Shown here in pieces: positions 12,464 to 20,096 of a stretch of 64,000 nt of DNA. A program made the translations under genes and the position numbers. The DNA comes from CAWHXG01 sp963833235 (GTDB lineage: Bacteria > Pseudomonadota > Alphaproteobacteria > Rhodobacterales > Rhodobacteraceae), in the NCBI GenBank assembly GCA_963833235.1, contig CAWHXG010000001.1, positions 930,001 through 994,000 on the forward strand, given 5' to 3'. The notes under the pieces were generated by a model. It was not told where the DNA came from and searched no databases. It saw nothing but the letters and a program-made list of their open reading frames with translations. Positions within the stretch are counted from its first letter, which is position 1, and each line of letters starts with the position of its first letter.

Positions 12464-13269
12464 TGTCGGTCGTGATCGTCATTCCGGCGCGCTACGCCTC
12501 GACACGGTATCCCGGCAAGCCGCTGGTCGATCTGCGCGGGCCGGACGGTGTGGCCAAATCACTGATCCGGCGCAGCTGGGAGGCGGCGATGTCGGTCGCG
12601 TCGGCCGACCGGGTGATCGTGGCGACGGACGATGACCGCATCCGCGACGCGGCCGTGGCGTTCGGCGCCGAGGTTGCCATGACCGCACCGGAATGTGCCA
12701 ACGGCACGGAGCGCTGCGCGGAGGTCCTGGCGGGCCTGTTCCCCGCCCCCGAGATCGTCGTGAACCTGCAGGGCGACGCGCCGCTGACGCCGCCCTGGTT
12801 CATCGAGGATCTCGTGGCGGGCCTGCGTGCCGCGCCGGCGGTGGGCGTGGCCACCCCCGTTCTGCGTTGCGACGGGGGCATGCTGGCGGCGCTGCTGCAG
12901 GACCGCCGCGAGGGCCGGGTCGGCGGAACCACGGCGGTGTTCGGCGTGGGCGGCCATGGGCTCTACTTCTCCAAGGAGGTGATCCCCTACATCCCGGGCC
13001 GCGTCGCCGACGGCGAAGCGAGCCCGGTGTTCCATCACGTCGGCGTCTATGCCTACCGGCCCGAACCGCTCGCCGCCTATCCGGGGTTGGCGCCGGGCCC
13101 GCTGGAAGTGCTGGAGGGGCTGGAGCAGTTGCGCTTTCTCGAACACGGGCATCCGGTGCTCTGTGTCGAGGTCGACGCCCGCGGGCGGGATTTCTGGGAA
13201 CTGAACAATCCGCAGGACGTGGCGAGGATCGAAGCGATGTTGACGGCCATGGCGGGCCAGACCGGCTGA
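12463..13269 (+). CDS. kdsB: 3-deoxy-manno-octulosonate cytidylyltransferase KdsB
   Basis: KdsB activates Kdo with CTP to CMP-Kdo, the sugar donor for the inner core of LPS or for Kdo-containing capsule. The 268-residue product has the nucleotide-binding N terminus IVIPARYASTRYPGKPL, the NGTERCAE segment, the metal-binding VVNLQGDAPLTPP, and HHVGVYAYRP and ELNNPQDVARIE near the end, all typical. Its start overlaps the cysQ stop by one base. A cysQ-kdsB pair is seen in capsule-type loci of related bacteria, so this could be a capsule-specific paralogue, but the Kdo transferase waaA in the same window (31.7-33 kb) would use the same product. Confidence 0.92.
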   Translation: MSVVIVIPARYASTRYPGKPLVDLRGPDGVAKSLIRRSWEAAMSVASADRVIVATDDDRIRDAAVAFGAEVAMTAPECANGTERCAEVLAGLFPAPEIVVNLQGDAPLTPPWFIEDLVAGLRAAPAVGVATPVLRCDGGMLAALLQDRREGRVGGTTAVFGVGGHGLYFSKEVIPYIPGRVADGEASPVFHHVGVYAYRPEPLAAYPGLAPGPLEVLEGLEQLRFLEHGHPVLCVEVDARGRDFWELNNPQDVARIEAMLTAMAGQTG

Positions 13270-13525
13270 GCGCGATGCGGGCGCGTGCGCCGGGATTCGC
13301 CGGACTTCCGGCGGGTTCCGGCAAACGGGCCAAAAAATCGCCCAATCTTCGCTCCGAGATACTGTTTGTTACGCAAATGGTGCAAGACAACCCGGCGCGA
13401 GCGCTGACAACCTCGTCCCTGGCATGCTAGGGCGGGCAAGAGTGCTGGGTCCTGCCTCGCCGGCAACCGGAACCCGGATCGCGACGGGCGGTTACTCGTG
13501 AAACGATGATGGATGGAAGTGTGAA

Positions 13526-14422
13526 GTGATAAATCGCAAAGTAACTAAGGCTGTGTTTCCCGTGGCCGGAATGGGAACGCGTTTCCTTCCAGCGACCAAA
13601 TCCATCCCGAAAGAGATCATGACTTTGGTCGATCAGCCCTTGATCCAGTACGCGATCGACGAGGCGCGAGCGGCCGGAATCGAGGAGTTCCTGTTCGTGA
13701 CCTCGCGCGGGAAATCCGCGCTGGAAGACTATTTCGATGCCGCTCCGCAGCTTGAGGAAACCTTGCGCAAGAAGGGCAAGAACAAGTTGCTCGATGCGAT
13801 GAAACGCACCGAGATGGACAGCGGCGCGATCGCATATGTGCGCCAGCGCGAGGCGCTTGGCCTCGGTCACGCTGTCTGGTGCGCCCGTCGCTTGATCGGC
13901 GACGAGCCCTTCGCGGTGGTGCTGCCGGACGACGTGATCGCCGCCGAGACGCCGTGCCTGCAGCAGATGGTGGAAGCCTACGAGAATACCGGCGGCTGCA
14001 TGGTCGCGGCGATGGAAGTGCCGCAGGAGAAGACGGCCTCCTACGGCGTGCTCGACATCGGCGAGGATATGGGCAGCGTCGTTACCGTGAAGGGCATGGT
14101 CGAGAAGCCCGCGGCCAAGGATGCCCCCTCGAACCTGGCGGTGATCGGGCGCTACATCCTATCGCCACGGGTGCTCGATAACCTCAATACGATGAAGAAA
14201 GGTGCCGGGGGCGAGATCCAGCTGACGGATGCCATCGCCGAAGAGATCGGCAAGGAGCCGGGCGTGTACGGCTACCGGTTCAACGGGCAGCGATTCGATT
14301 GTGGATCGAAGGCAGGCTTCCTGCAGGCGACCGTGGCGTTCGGGATGGGCCGGGACGATCTGGCAGATGAGTTCGGCCAGTTCCTGCGTGAATTCGTGAG
14401 CCTGCGCGAAGCAGCCGAGTAA
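13526..14422 (+). CDS. galU: UTP-glucose-1-phosphate uridylyltransferase GalU
   Basis: GalU makes UDP-glucose, the precursor for exopolysaccharide, LPS core sugars and osmoregulated glucans. The protein (298 residues) starts at GTG 13526, preceded by GGAAG, giving MINRKVTKAVFPVAG. The signature GMGTRFLPATKSIPKE follows, then VLPDDVI, EKPAAKDAPSNLAVIGRYIL and GGEIQLTDAIAEEI. It is complete. A 256-bp upstream gap after kdsB suggests its own promoter; I see no clear -35/-10 pair there. The neighbouring ptsN gene is convergent. Confidence 0.96.
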   Translation: MINRKVTKAVFPVAGMGTRFLPATKSIPKEIMTLVDQPLIQYAIDEARAAGIEEFLFVTSRGKSALEDYFDAAPQLEETLRKKGKNKLLDAMKRTEMDSGAIAYVRQREALGLGHAVWCARRLIGDEPFAVVLPDDVIAAETPCLQQMVEAYENTGGCMVAAMEVPQEKTASYGVLDIGEDMGSVVTVKGMVEKPAAKDAPSNLAVIGRYILSPRVLDNLNTMKKGAGGEIQLTDAIAEEIGKEPGVYGYRFNGQRFDCGSKAGFLQATVAFGMGRDDLADEFGQFLREFVSLREAAE

Positions 14423-14443
14423 GGCCGGCGGGAAGGCCCGGGG

Positions 14444-14914
14444 TCAGGCGGCCCTGATCGCCTGGACCCCGGTGAGGATGGCGTGCAGCGTCGCCGGATC
14501 TGAATTGGCCCGCAACTTCGCGCAGACGGCCGGATCGCGCATCGCCCGCGATACCAAGGCCAGCGCCTTCAGGTGCCCCACGCCCGCCTCCTCGGGGGCG
14601 AACAACCCGAAGACCAGATCAACGGGCTGCTTGTCGACCGAGGCGAAGGCCAGAGACTTGTCCAGCCGGATGAACGCACCGATTACGCGGTCGAGGCCCG
14701 GCAGGCGCGCATGCGGCAGGGCGACGCCGTTGCCGACCCCGGTTGGGCCGATGCTTTCGCGATCCTGCAGCGCCTCTACCGCATCGTCGGGCGAAAGCCC
14801 GTAGCATTGCGCGGCGATATCTCCCAGCTCGCGCAGCAAGCGCTTCTTGCTGCCCAAACTGCCGACGACCCTAACGGCCTCGGGCTTGAGCAAAGTGCCC
14901 AGATCAAGTCCCAT
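14444..14914 (-). CDS. ptsN: Nitrogen-type PTS EIIA component PtsN
   Basis: PtsN (EIIA-Ntr) is the last phosphate acceptor of the regulatory PTS-Ntr chain and adjusts potassium and nitrogen homeostasis by protein contacts rather than sugar uptake. The phosphorylation site is H68 in GVGNGVALPHARLPGL, and the fold elements DDAVEALQDRES and VFGLFAPEEAGVGHLKALA match the family. The start is ATG 14914 (156 residues) after GGGGACGATT; an in-frame TTG four codons upstream is less likely. It follows hpf on the same strand, 40 bp downstream, the usual hpf-ptsN order. rpoN, often next to these genes in other proteobacteria, is absent here. Confidence 0.93.
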   Translation of the reverse strand: MGLDLGTLLKPEAVRVVGSLGSKKRLLRELGDIAAQCYGLSPDDAVEALQDRESIGPTGVGNGVALPHARLPGLDRVIGAFIRLDKSLAFASVDKQPVDLVFGLFAPEEAGVGHLKALALVSRAMRDPAVCAKLRANSDPATLHAILTGVQAIRAA

Positions 14915-14954
14915 AATCGTCCCCAATCACGGCCCGGGGCATCCTGCACGGCCG

Positions 14955-15533
14955 TCACGTCGCGTTGTTCGGATCGATCCATCCGATGTTTCCGTCGTCC
15001 CGCCGGTAGACGACGTTGACCCCCTGCGACCCCTCGTTGCGGAATACCAGAACAGGTGAGCCCGCCAGTTCCATCTGCATGACGGCCTCGCCGACCGAAA
15101 TCGACGGTATCGTGGTTTCCATCTCGGCGATGATGATCGGGGTCAGGCTTTCCGGTTCCTCGGCGCCCCCGTCCTCGGCCGATGCCGCGATCACATACGA
15201 CGAGGCGCCCGAGGCTTCAACGGGGTTCGGGCGTTCCCTGTGGTGATCCTTGAGCCGGCGCTTGTAGCGGCGCAGCTGCTTTTCCATCCGCGCGCAGCAT
15301 TGATCGAAGGCGGCGTAGATCTCGGTCGCAAGGCCCGTGGCCTGCGCGGTGAGCCCGGTCGAGAGGTGAACGGTGGCCTCGCAGGCGAATTCGTGGGCCC
15401 GGCGCGAGAAGACAATCTGCGCATCCGTCGGGCGGTTCGCGTATTTGTCGATCGCCGCCCCCAGCTCGCCTTCAACGTGCGTCCGCAGGGCGTCGCCAAT
15501 ATCGATCTGTTTTCCGCTGATTTGGTAAAGCAT
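14955..15533 (-). CDS. hpf: Ribosome hibernation promoting factor, long form
   Basis: HPF binds the ribosomal decoding region and drives formation of inactive 100S dimers in starved cells. The 192-residue product is the long form: an N-terminal RaiA/YfiA domain (MLYQISGKQIDIGDALRTHVEG to about residue 100, with FSRRAHEFACEATVHLS), an acidic linker, and a C-terminal dimerisation domain (IPSISVGEAVMQMELAGSPVLVFRNE ... GNIGWIDPN). GGAGG with good spacing precedes the ATG. It is probably transcribed with ptsN from the promoter at 15660-15688. This identification is secure from the two-domain arrangement. Confidence 0.95.
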   Translation of the reverse strand: MLYQISGKQIDIGDALRTHVEGELGAAIDKYANRPTDAQIVFSRRAHEFACEATVHLSTGLTAQATGLATEIYAAFDQCCARMEKQLRRYKRRLKDHHRERPNPVEASGASSYVIAASAEDGGAEEPESLTPIIIAEMETTIPSISVGEAVMQMELAGSPVLVFRNEGSQGVNVVYRRDDGNIGWIDPNNAT

Positions 15534-15618
15534 TGAACCTCCTGGAGCATGACGGCGGCGTCCGGTCCGGTGCGCAGGCCAGGGCGCCGCAAGACCTGCC
15601 CGGGCAAGCCGCCACCCC

Positions 15619-15671
15619 TTAGGTGACCGGCGCGGCCGAATGCCGTCCGCATGAGGCCAATTAGGTGACCG
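15619..15671. repeat. Two 11-bp direct repeats upstream of hpf
   Basis: TTAGGTGACCG occurs at 15619-15629 and again at 15661-15671, exactly 42 bp apart, about four turns of the helix. The second copy overlaps the proposed -10 box of the hpf promoter. Same-face spacing suggests a regulator binding site or a duplicated promoter element. Confidence 0.5.
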
Positions 15672-15688
15672 ATGCCGCGGCGAGTCAA
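15660..15688 (-). promoter_or_regulatory. Probable sigma-70-type promoter of hpf-ptsN
   Basis: On the minus strand TTGACT (complement of 15683-15688) and CCTAAT (complement of 15660-15665) are separated by 17 bases. The -35 matches five of six consensus bases and the -10 four of six. Transcription would run toward hpf, with a leader of about 120 bases that contains the second copy of the 11-bp repeat. Confidence 0.5.
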
Positions 15689-15738
15689 CGCCTTACCAGC
15701 GGACGCCCGAAGCCCCGCACCCGGCTTTTCGGCGGGGT

Positions 15739-16512
15739 TCAGTTGATACGAAAGCCTTCGCCCAGGTAGACCCGCCGCACGTTCTCGTTGCGCACCACAT
15801 CCTCGGCGGTACCGCTCATCAGGACGTGCCCGTCATGCAGGATGTAGGCCCGATCGACGATCTCTAGGGTTTCGCGAACGTTGTGATCGGTGATCAGAAC
15901 TCCGATTCCCCGGATCTTGAGCTCTGCAACGAGGCCGCGGATGTCGCCGACCGAGATCGGGTCGACCCCCGCGAAAGGCTCGTCCATCAGCACGTAGCGC
16001 GGATCGGCCGCCAGGCACCGCGCGATCTCGACCCTCCGCCGCTCGCCGCCCGAAAGCGAAAGCGAGCGGGCGCGGCGCAGATGGGTGATGCCGAAATCGG
16101 TGAGCAGTTCCTCCAGCCGTTCGCGCCGCGAGGTCGGGTCGGCGACAGCGATCTCGAGGATGGCGAGGATGTTGTCTTCCACGCTGAGGCCCCGGAAGAT
16201 CGAGACCTCCTGCGGAAGGTAGCCGATCCCCAGCCGCGCCCGGCGGTACATCGGCAGCAGCGTCACGTCGCGTCCGTCGAGGATGACCTGGCCACCTTCG
16301 GGGTTCACCAGCCCGGCGATGGCATAAAAGCACGTGGTCTTGCCCGATCCATTGGGACCGAGCAGTGCTACGACCTCCCCGCGCCCGAGCTCCAGCGAGA
16401 CGTCGCGGATGACGGGACGCGTGCGATAGCTCTTGCGCAACCCGATCACCCGCAGGCCCGGCGCGCCGCCTGGCAGCCCGCGCAGTGGCGGGGCGGTGCG
16501 TGGCGTCGTCAT
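15739..16512 (-). CDS. lptB: LPS export ABC transporter ATPase LptB
   Basis: LptB hydrolyses ATP on the cytoplasmic face of the LptFG complex to extract LPS from the inner membrane. Landmarks in the 257 residues: Walker A GPNGSGKTT (52-60), Q-loop YLPQEVSIFRGL, signature LSLSGGERRRVEIAR, Walker B YVLMDEPFAGVDP and the switch His in LITDHNVRETL. The ISVGDIRGLVAELK and HVLMSGTAEDVVRNE segments are specific to LptB. The first ~18 residues are Pro/Gly-rich and unusual. The start overlaps the lptA stop by four bases (ATGA). With lptA and lptC it forms an operon running lptC-lptA-lptB. Confidence 0.96.
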   Translation of the reverse strand: MTTPRTAPPLRGLPGGAPGLRVIGLRKSYRTRPVIRDVSLELGRGEVVALLGPNGSGKTTCFYAIAGLVNPEGGQVILDGRDVTLLPMYRRARLGIGYLPQEVSIFRGLSVEDNILAILEIAVADPTSRRERLEELLTDFGITHLRRARSLSLSGGERRRVEIARCLAADPRYVLMDEPFAGVDPISVGDIRGLVAELKIRGIGVLITDHNVRETLEIVDRAYILHDGHVLMSGTAEDVVRNENVRRVYLGEGFRIN

Positions 16513-17012
16513 TGTGGGGCGCCCCCCTGCAGCACCGTGCGCACCCGCCCCTCGATCCTGCCGGTGCCGGTCGTGAGGTTCACCACCAGGCGTTCCCCGG
16601 CCAGGGTGTTCTGCCCTTGGGTCAGCACCACGGCGCCGCTCATCACCACCTCGTTGGAGCCCGGCGTGAACACGGCCGTCTCCGCTTCCGCCGCCTCGGT
16701 GGGCGTGACCAGGACGACCCCGCCCGAGGCGGTGATCCGCTCCAGCCCCTCGCCGATGCTGCCGTCGCCAGCCCGGTTGTAGACGACCTCGATCGAGGGT
16801 GCGGCCATACGCAACTCGCCCTGGGTCACCACGACGTTCCCGCTGAAGGTGGCCGTGCCGGTTTCCTGATCGAGGCTCAGCGCGTCGGCCGTGACCTCTA
16901 CCGGCGCGGTCGTGTCGGTCGCGAGGCCGCCAAGCGCCACGCCGCCCTGCTGCGCGGGCGCGGGCGTGGCGAGGGTTGTCGCGACGAGGATCGCAAGGGC
17001 AATGCAGCGCAT
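16509..17012 (-). CDS. lptA: Periplasmic LPS transport protein LptA
   Basis: LptA forms the periplasmic bridge that carries LPS from the inner-membrane LptBFGC complex to LptDE. The start at 17012 (MRCIALAILVATTLATPAPAQ) follows GGAAG and gives a signal peptide and 167 residues, a normal length. The OstA beta-jellyroll pattern is seen in PVEVTADALSLDQETGTATFSGNVVVTQG and further DG/G-spaced strands ending in TGTGRIEGRVRTVLQGG. The stop overlaps the lptB start. It lies 75 bp after lptC on the same strand. Confidence 0.9.
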   Translation of the reverse strand: MRCIALAILVATTLATPAPAQQGGVALGGLATDTTAPVEVTADALSLDQETGTATFSGNVVVTQGELRMAAPSIEVVYNRAGDGSIGEGLERITASGGVVLVTPTEAAEAETAVFTPGSNEVVMSGAVVLTQGQNTLAGERLVVNLTTGTGRIEGRVRTVLQGGAPQ

Positions 17013-17087
17013 GTTGATCTTCCCAAACTTCCGGGGGGTCTTAACAGGCGTTAACGGCGCTTGGAACACCACGCCGGCGAACGTGCC

Positions 17088-17696
17088 TCACCGCGCCGGA
17101 TCGTAGGTGAGGCCGACGTTGCCCTCGAAGGTCAGCAGCCCCTCCCGCCCCTCTTCGGGGTCGCCGGTCAGCACCATCCGATCCGCGGCAATCGCCCCCA
17201 TCGGGCCATCCGCCAGAACGCCACCCTCCGTTTCCAGCCGCGTCATGTCGGTACGAACGGAAAGCCGCGGGGCCGTGAGGCGATAACCGTCGGTGGTGAC
17301 GATCGTCACGCCGCCGCTCAGCCGCGTGAGGCCGGTCGCCTCGTCGATGACCCCTTGCGGCGCATTCAGGGTGTAGCCGAAGCCCCCCGCCGTGGTGATC
17401 GTGGCCACCATGCCGAGGCCTTCGACGGCGCCGGGCGGGTCTTCGAGCGGGCGGAGGCTTTCCGCAGCCAGCGCCACCTCCGCCCCGTCCGAGGTGACGC
17501 CGGTGTAGCTTGGCGCGCTCAGGCGCTGCTCGCGGGCGAGGTCCTGTTCGGTCGCGGTCCCCGGTTCCACCGGCTCGCCCTGCGGCGCCGGGCGGGCCAG
17601 CAGGAACAGCGCGGAGAGCAGGCCAAGGGCGATCAGCGGCAGCACGATCTTGGCCGCCACGACCGCGCGGGAATAAAGGTTGTCGGAACCCGCCAT
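17088..17696 (-). CDS. lptC: LPS export system protein LptC
   Basis: LptC anchors LptA to the LptBFG complex. The 202-residue protein begins with a short cytoplasmic stretch (MAGSDNLYSRAVVAAK) and one membrane helix (IVLPLIALGLLSALFLLA), followed by a periplasmic OstA-type beta domain (YTGVTSDGAEVALAAESLRP ... GGVLADGPMGAIAADRMVLTG ... LTFEGNVGLTYDPAR). Sequence conservation in this family is low, so the call rests on topology, the strand pattern and the lptC-lptA-lptB gene order. It starts 12 bp after the stop of the RNase D-like gene, suggesting one operon. Confidence 0.88.
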   Translation of the reverse strand: MAGSDNLYSRAVVAAKIVLPLIALGLLSALFLLARPAPQGEPVEPGTATEQDLAREQRLSAPSYTGVTSDGAEVALAAESLRPLEDPPGAVEGLGMVATITTAGGFGYTLNAPQGVIDEATGLTRLSGGVTIVTTDGYRLTAPRLSVRTDMTRLETEGGVLADGPMGAIAADRMVLTGDPEEGREGLLTFEGNVGLTYDPAR

Positions 17697-17708
17697 CGCG
17701 CCCGGCCG

Positions 17709-18323
17709 TCAGGAATGGGCGAAGATGTCTTGCTCGGCCCATCCTTCCAGGTCCAGCAGCGCGCGGGTCGGCAGGAAGTCGAAGCAGGCTTGCGCCAGAC
17801 CGGTGCGGCCCTCGCGCTCGAGGCGTGCGTCCAGCGCGGTCCGGAGCTGATGCAGGTGCAGCACGTCGGAGGCGGCGTAGGCGAGCTGGGCGTCGCTCAG
17901 CTCGGGCGCGCCCCAGTCGCTCATCTGCTGGTGCTTCGACACATCGACTTCGACCATCTCGGTCAGAAGCTGCTTCAGCCCGTGCCGGTCGGTATAGGTC
18001 CGCACCAGGCGCGAGGCGATCTTGGTGCAGTAGACCGGTGCCGCCAGCGCGCCGAAGGCGTGGTGCATCGCGGCGATGTCGAAGCGGCCGAAGTGAAAGA
18101 GCTTCAGAACGGCGGGGTCGGTCAGCAGCGCGGCCAGGTTCGGCGCCTCCGTCTGCCCGCGCGTCACCTGCACCAGATGCGCATCGCCGTCGCCGCCCGA
18201 CATCTGCACGAGGCACAGCCGGTCGCGATGCGGGTTCAGGCCCATCGTCTCGCAATCGATGGCGACGATCGGGCCAAGGTCGAGCCCATCTGGCAGGTCG
18301 CCCTGGTAGAGGTGATTGGCCAT
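17709..18323 (-). CDS. RNase D-like 3'-5' exonuclease (DEDDy family)
   Basis: A 204-residue single-domain exonuclease that should degrade RNA from the 3' end. The catalytic DEDDy residues are visible: VAIDCETMGLN (D23, E25), LFHFGRFDIAAM (second Asp), and LAYAASDVLHL (Tyr and last Asp). It lacks the C-terminal HRDC domains of E. coli RNase D, like the short RNase D proteins common in alphaproteobacteria. The start at 18323 (MANHLYQGDLPDG) is preceded by GGAG. It is the first gene before lptC-lptA-lptB on the same strand, an order often seen in Rhodobacterales; the functional link is unclear. Confidence 0.88.
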   Translation of the reverse strand: MANHLYQGDLPDGLDLGPIVAIDCETMGLNPHRDRLCLVQMSGGDGDAHLVQVTRGQTEAPNLAALLTDPAVLKLFHFGRFDIAAMHHAFGALAAPVYCTKIASRLVRTYTDRHGLKQLLTEMVEVDVSKHQQMSDWGAPELSDAQLAYAASDVLHLHQLRTALDARLEREGRTGLAQACFDFLPTRALLDLEGWAEQDIFAHS

Positions 18324-18406
18324 CGGGGCTCCTTCCCGGGGCCGTGCGTTCCTTGGCAAGCCCCCGCGGGCCTTGTGCGCAGGCGGGGCGGCAAGATCAA
18401 GGGCGG

Positions 18407-19384
18407 CTAGAGCGTGAAGTCATGCAGGACGGGGGCGCCGGGGCACGGCACGCCGGGCAATGCACAGAGCATCTCGAAGAGCAGGTTGGCGGCGGCGACG
18501 GCGGTGTTTCCGGCCATGTCGAACGGCGGCGAGACCTCCACCAGATCGCAGCCCACGAGGTTGAGGCCCGCGCAGCCTCGGACGATCTGCAGGCCCTGCA
18601 CCGGCGTCAGCCCACCGGTCTCGGCGGTGCCCGTGCCGGGCGCGAAGCCGGGGTCGAGGCTGTCGATGTCGAAGGAAAGGTAGCAGGGTGCGTCGCCGAT
18701 CAGGGCGCGGACCTGCTCCATCAGACGGGTCAGCGACTTGCCCCAGCAATCCTCCGCGGTCACCACGTTCCAGCCCTGCGCCCGGCCCCAGCCGAAATCC
18801 TCGGCTGTGTAGCCCGAGCCGCGCAGGCCGATCTGCACCACCCGGTCGTTCAGCAGGCATCCGTCCTCCCACGCGCGGCGGAAGGGCGTGCCATGGGCGA
18901 TGGCGCTGCCGAACATCGCCTCGTTGGTATCGGCGTGGGCGTCCACATGGATCAGCGCCACGGGGCCGTGCGCTTCGCGGATGGCGCGCAGCACAGGCCA
19001 GGTCAGCGTGTGGTCGCCGCCCATGGTCAGCGGCACGCAGCCCTCGGCAAGGATCGAGGCATGGGTCGCGGTGATGATGTCGCAGGAGGCGGCGAGATCG
19101 AAGGTGTTGATCGCCACGTCGCCGATATCCGCGACCTGCAAGTGCACGAAGGGACTGGCGCCGGTGGCCATGTTGGAAGGGCGGATCATCCGGCTTTCGT
19201 CGCGGATCTGCCTGGGCCCGTGCCGCGTGCCGGCCCGGTTGGAGGCGCCGATGTCCATGGGTATGCCCACGAAGGCCGCATCGAGGCCCGCCGCGCCAGC
19301 CTGCGCGGGCAGCCGCATGAAGGTGGCCGGGCCGCCGAAACGCGGCATCTCGTTGCCGCCAAGCGGCTGGTTGCGCGCGCTCAT
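18407..19384 (-). CDS. speB: Agmatinase-family ureohydrolase
   Basis: Ureohydrolases split a guanidino group from substrates such as agmatine, releasing urea. All manganese-binding motifs are present in 325 residues: MGGDHTLTWP, HVDAHADTN and SFDIDSLDPGFAPGTGTAETGGL, plus the C-terminal DLVEVSPPFDMAGNTA. The ATG overlaps the preceding regulator gene's stop by four bases (19381-19384), so the two are one unit. A divergent polyamine-type ABC transporter suggests uptake and breakdown of an agmatine-like compound. Close relatives act on guanidinobutyrate, guanidinopropionate or guanidine, so 'agmatinase' is the family label and not a proven substrate. Confidence 0.85.
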   Translation of the reverse strand: MSARNQPLGGNEMPRFGGPATFMRLPAQAGAAGLDAAFVGIPMDIGASNRAGTRHGPRQIRDESRMIRPSNMATGASPFVHLQVADIGDVAINTFDLAASCDIITATHASILAEGCVPLTMGGDHTLTWPVLRAIREAHGPVALIHVDAHADTNEAMFGSAIAHGTPFRRAWEDGCLLNDRVVQIGLRGSGYTAEDFGWGRAQGWNVVTAEDCWGKSLTRLMEQVRALIGDAPCYLSFDIDSLDPGFAPGTGTAETGGLTPVQGLQIVRGCAGLNLVGCDLVEVSPPFDMAGNTAVAAANLLFEMLCALPGVPCPGAPVLHDFTL

Positions 19385-19995
19385 GCGGCGATCATCAGGG
19401 CGAGCGGCGCAGTCTGCCGCATCACGTGGTCGTTCAGCATCTCGAGCGTCATTGCGTCGTCCTTGGCGAATTCGATGAACATCATGTTGGTGTTGTTGAA
19501 GATCAGCTCGCCCAGGGCCACCGGGTCAAGCGCCGCGCGAACCTCGCCCCGCGCCTGAAGCTGGTGGATCAGGGCGCCGACCTGCCGGGAAAGCTGCGCA
19601 TCGAGCGCGGTATAGCGCTGCCCGCTGGGCGTCTGCGGCGCCTCGATGGCAAGGGCCATGGCGCTGCGCCACATCTCCTTGCTGAGGTAATGCAATGAAT
19701 GGTCGTTGTAGGTGGTCAGGAGGGCCGCAAGGGCCGACATGACGCCGCGGGGTGGGTCGGCGACGATGGCCTCGCCGGCTGCCAGCACCTCCTCGACCTC
19801 CATCGCCACGGTCGCGATCAGAATGTCGCCCTTGGTCTGGTGGTAGTTGTAGAGCGTGCCGACAGACACCTCCGCAGCGCCCGCCAGATCTTCCATCCGC
19901 ACAATCTTATAGCTGTCGCGGCGGAAAAGCGTCACGGCTGCCTCAAGGATGCGGCGGCTCCGGTCGGCCTTCTGCCGTTCGCGCAATCCTGGCAT
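19381..19995 (-). CDS. TetR-family transcriptional regulator
   Basis: A 204-residue TetR-type repressor. The start at 19995 (MPGLRERQKADRSRRILEAAV) has GGAG nine bases upstream; an alternative upstream start MLNSLNFEV at 20061 would add a tail read through the promoter region and is less likely. The helix-turn-helix is VRMEDLAGAAEVSVGTLYNYHQTKGDIL (about residues 35-62). The C-terminal ligand domain is unlike well-known members. It is co-transcribed with the ureohydrolase and divergent from the ABC transporter, so it probably senses the transported guanidino/polyamine compound and controls both units through the dyad at 20032-20065. Confidence 0.88.
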   Translation of the reverse strand: MPGLRERQKADRSRRILEAAVTLFRRDSYKIVRMEDLAGAAEVSVGTLYNYHQTKGDILIATVAMEVEEVLAAGEAIVADPPRGVMSALAALLTTYNDHSLHYLSKEMWRSAMALAIEAPQTPSGQRYTALDAQLSRQVGALIHQLQARGEVRAALDPVALGELIFNNTNMMFIEFAKDDAMTLEMLNDHVMRQTAPLALMIAA

Positions 19996-20031
19996 GGAAG
20001 ATGGCTCCGTCGGTGGGTCGGCTGGAAACTT

Positions 20032-20065
20032 AATATTGACTTCAAAATTGAGGCTGTTCAACATT
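20032..20065. promoter_or_regulatory. Overlapping divergent promoters and candidate TetR operator
   Basis: Plus strand: TTGACT (20036-20041), 17 bases, CAACAT (20059-20064). Minus strand: TTGAAC (complement of 20056-20061), 17 bases, CAATAT (complement of 20033-20038). The two promoters face each other so that each -35 overlies the other's -10. Outer arms AATATTGA (20032-20039) and TCAACATT (20058-20065) form an inverted repeat with one mismatch, a plausible operator for the TetR protein. Confidence 0.5.
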
Positions 20066-20096
20066 TTCCCGACCCTGATCCCTCCCGGAGACTGCC

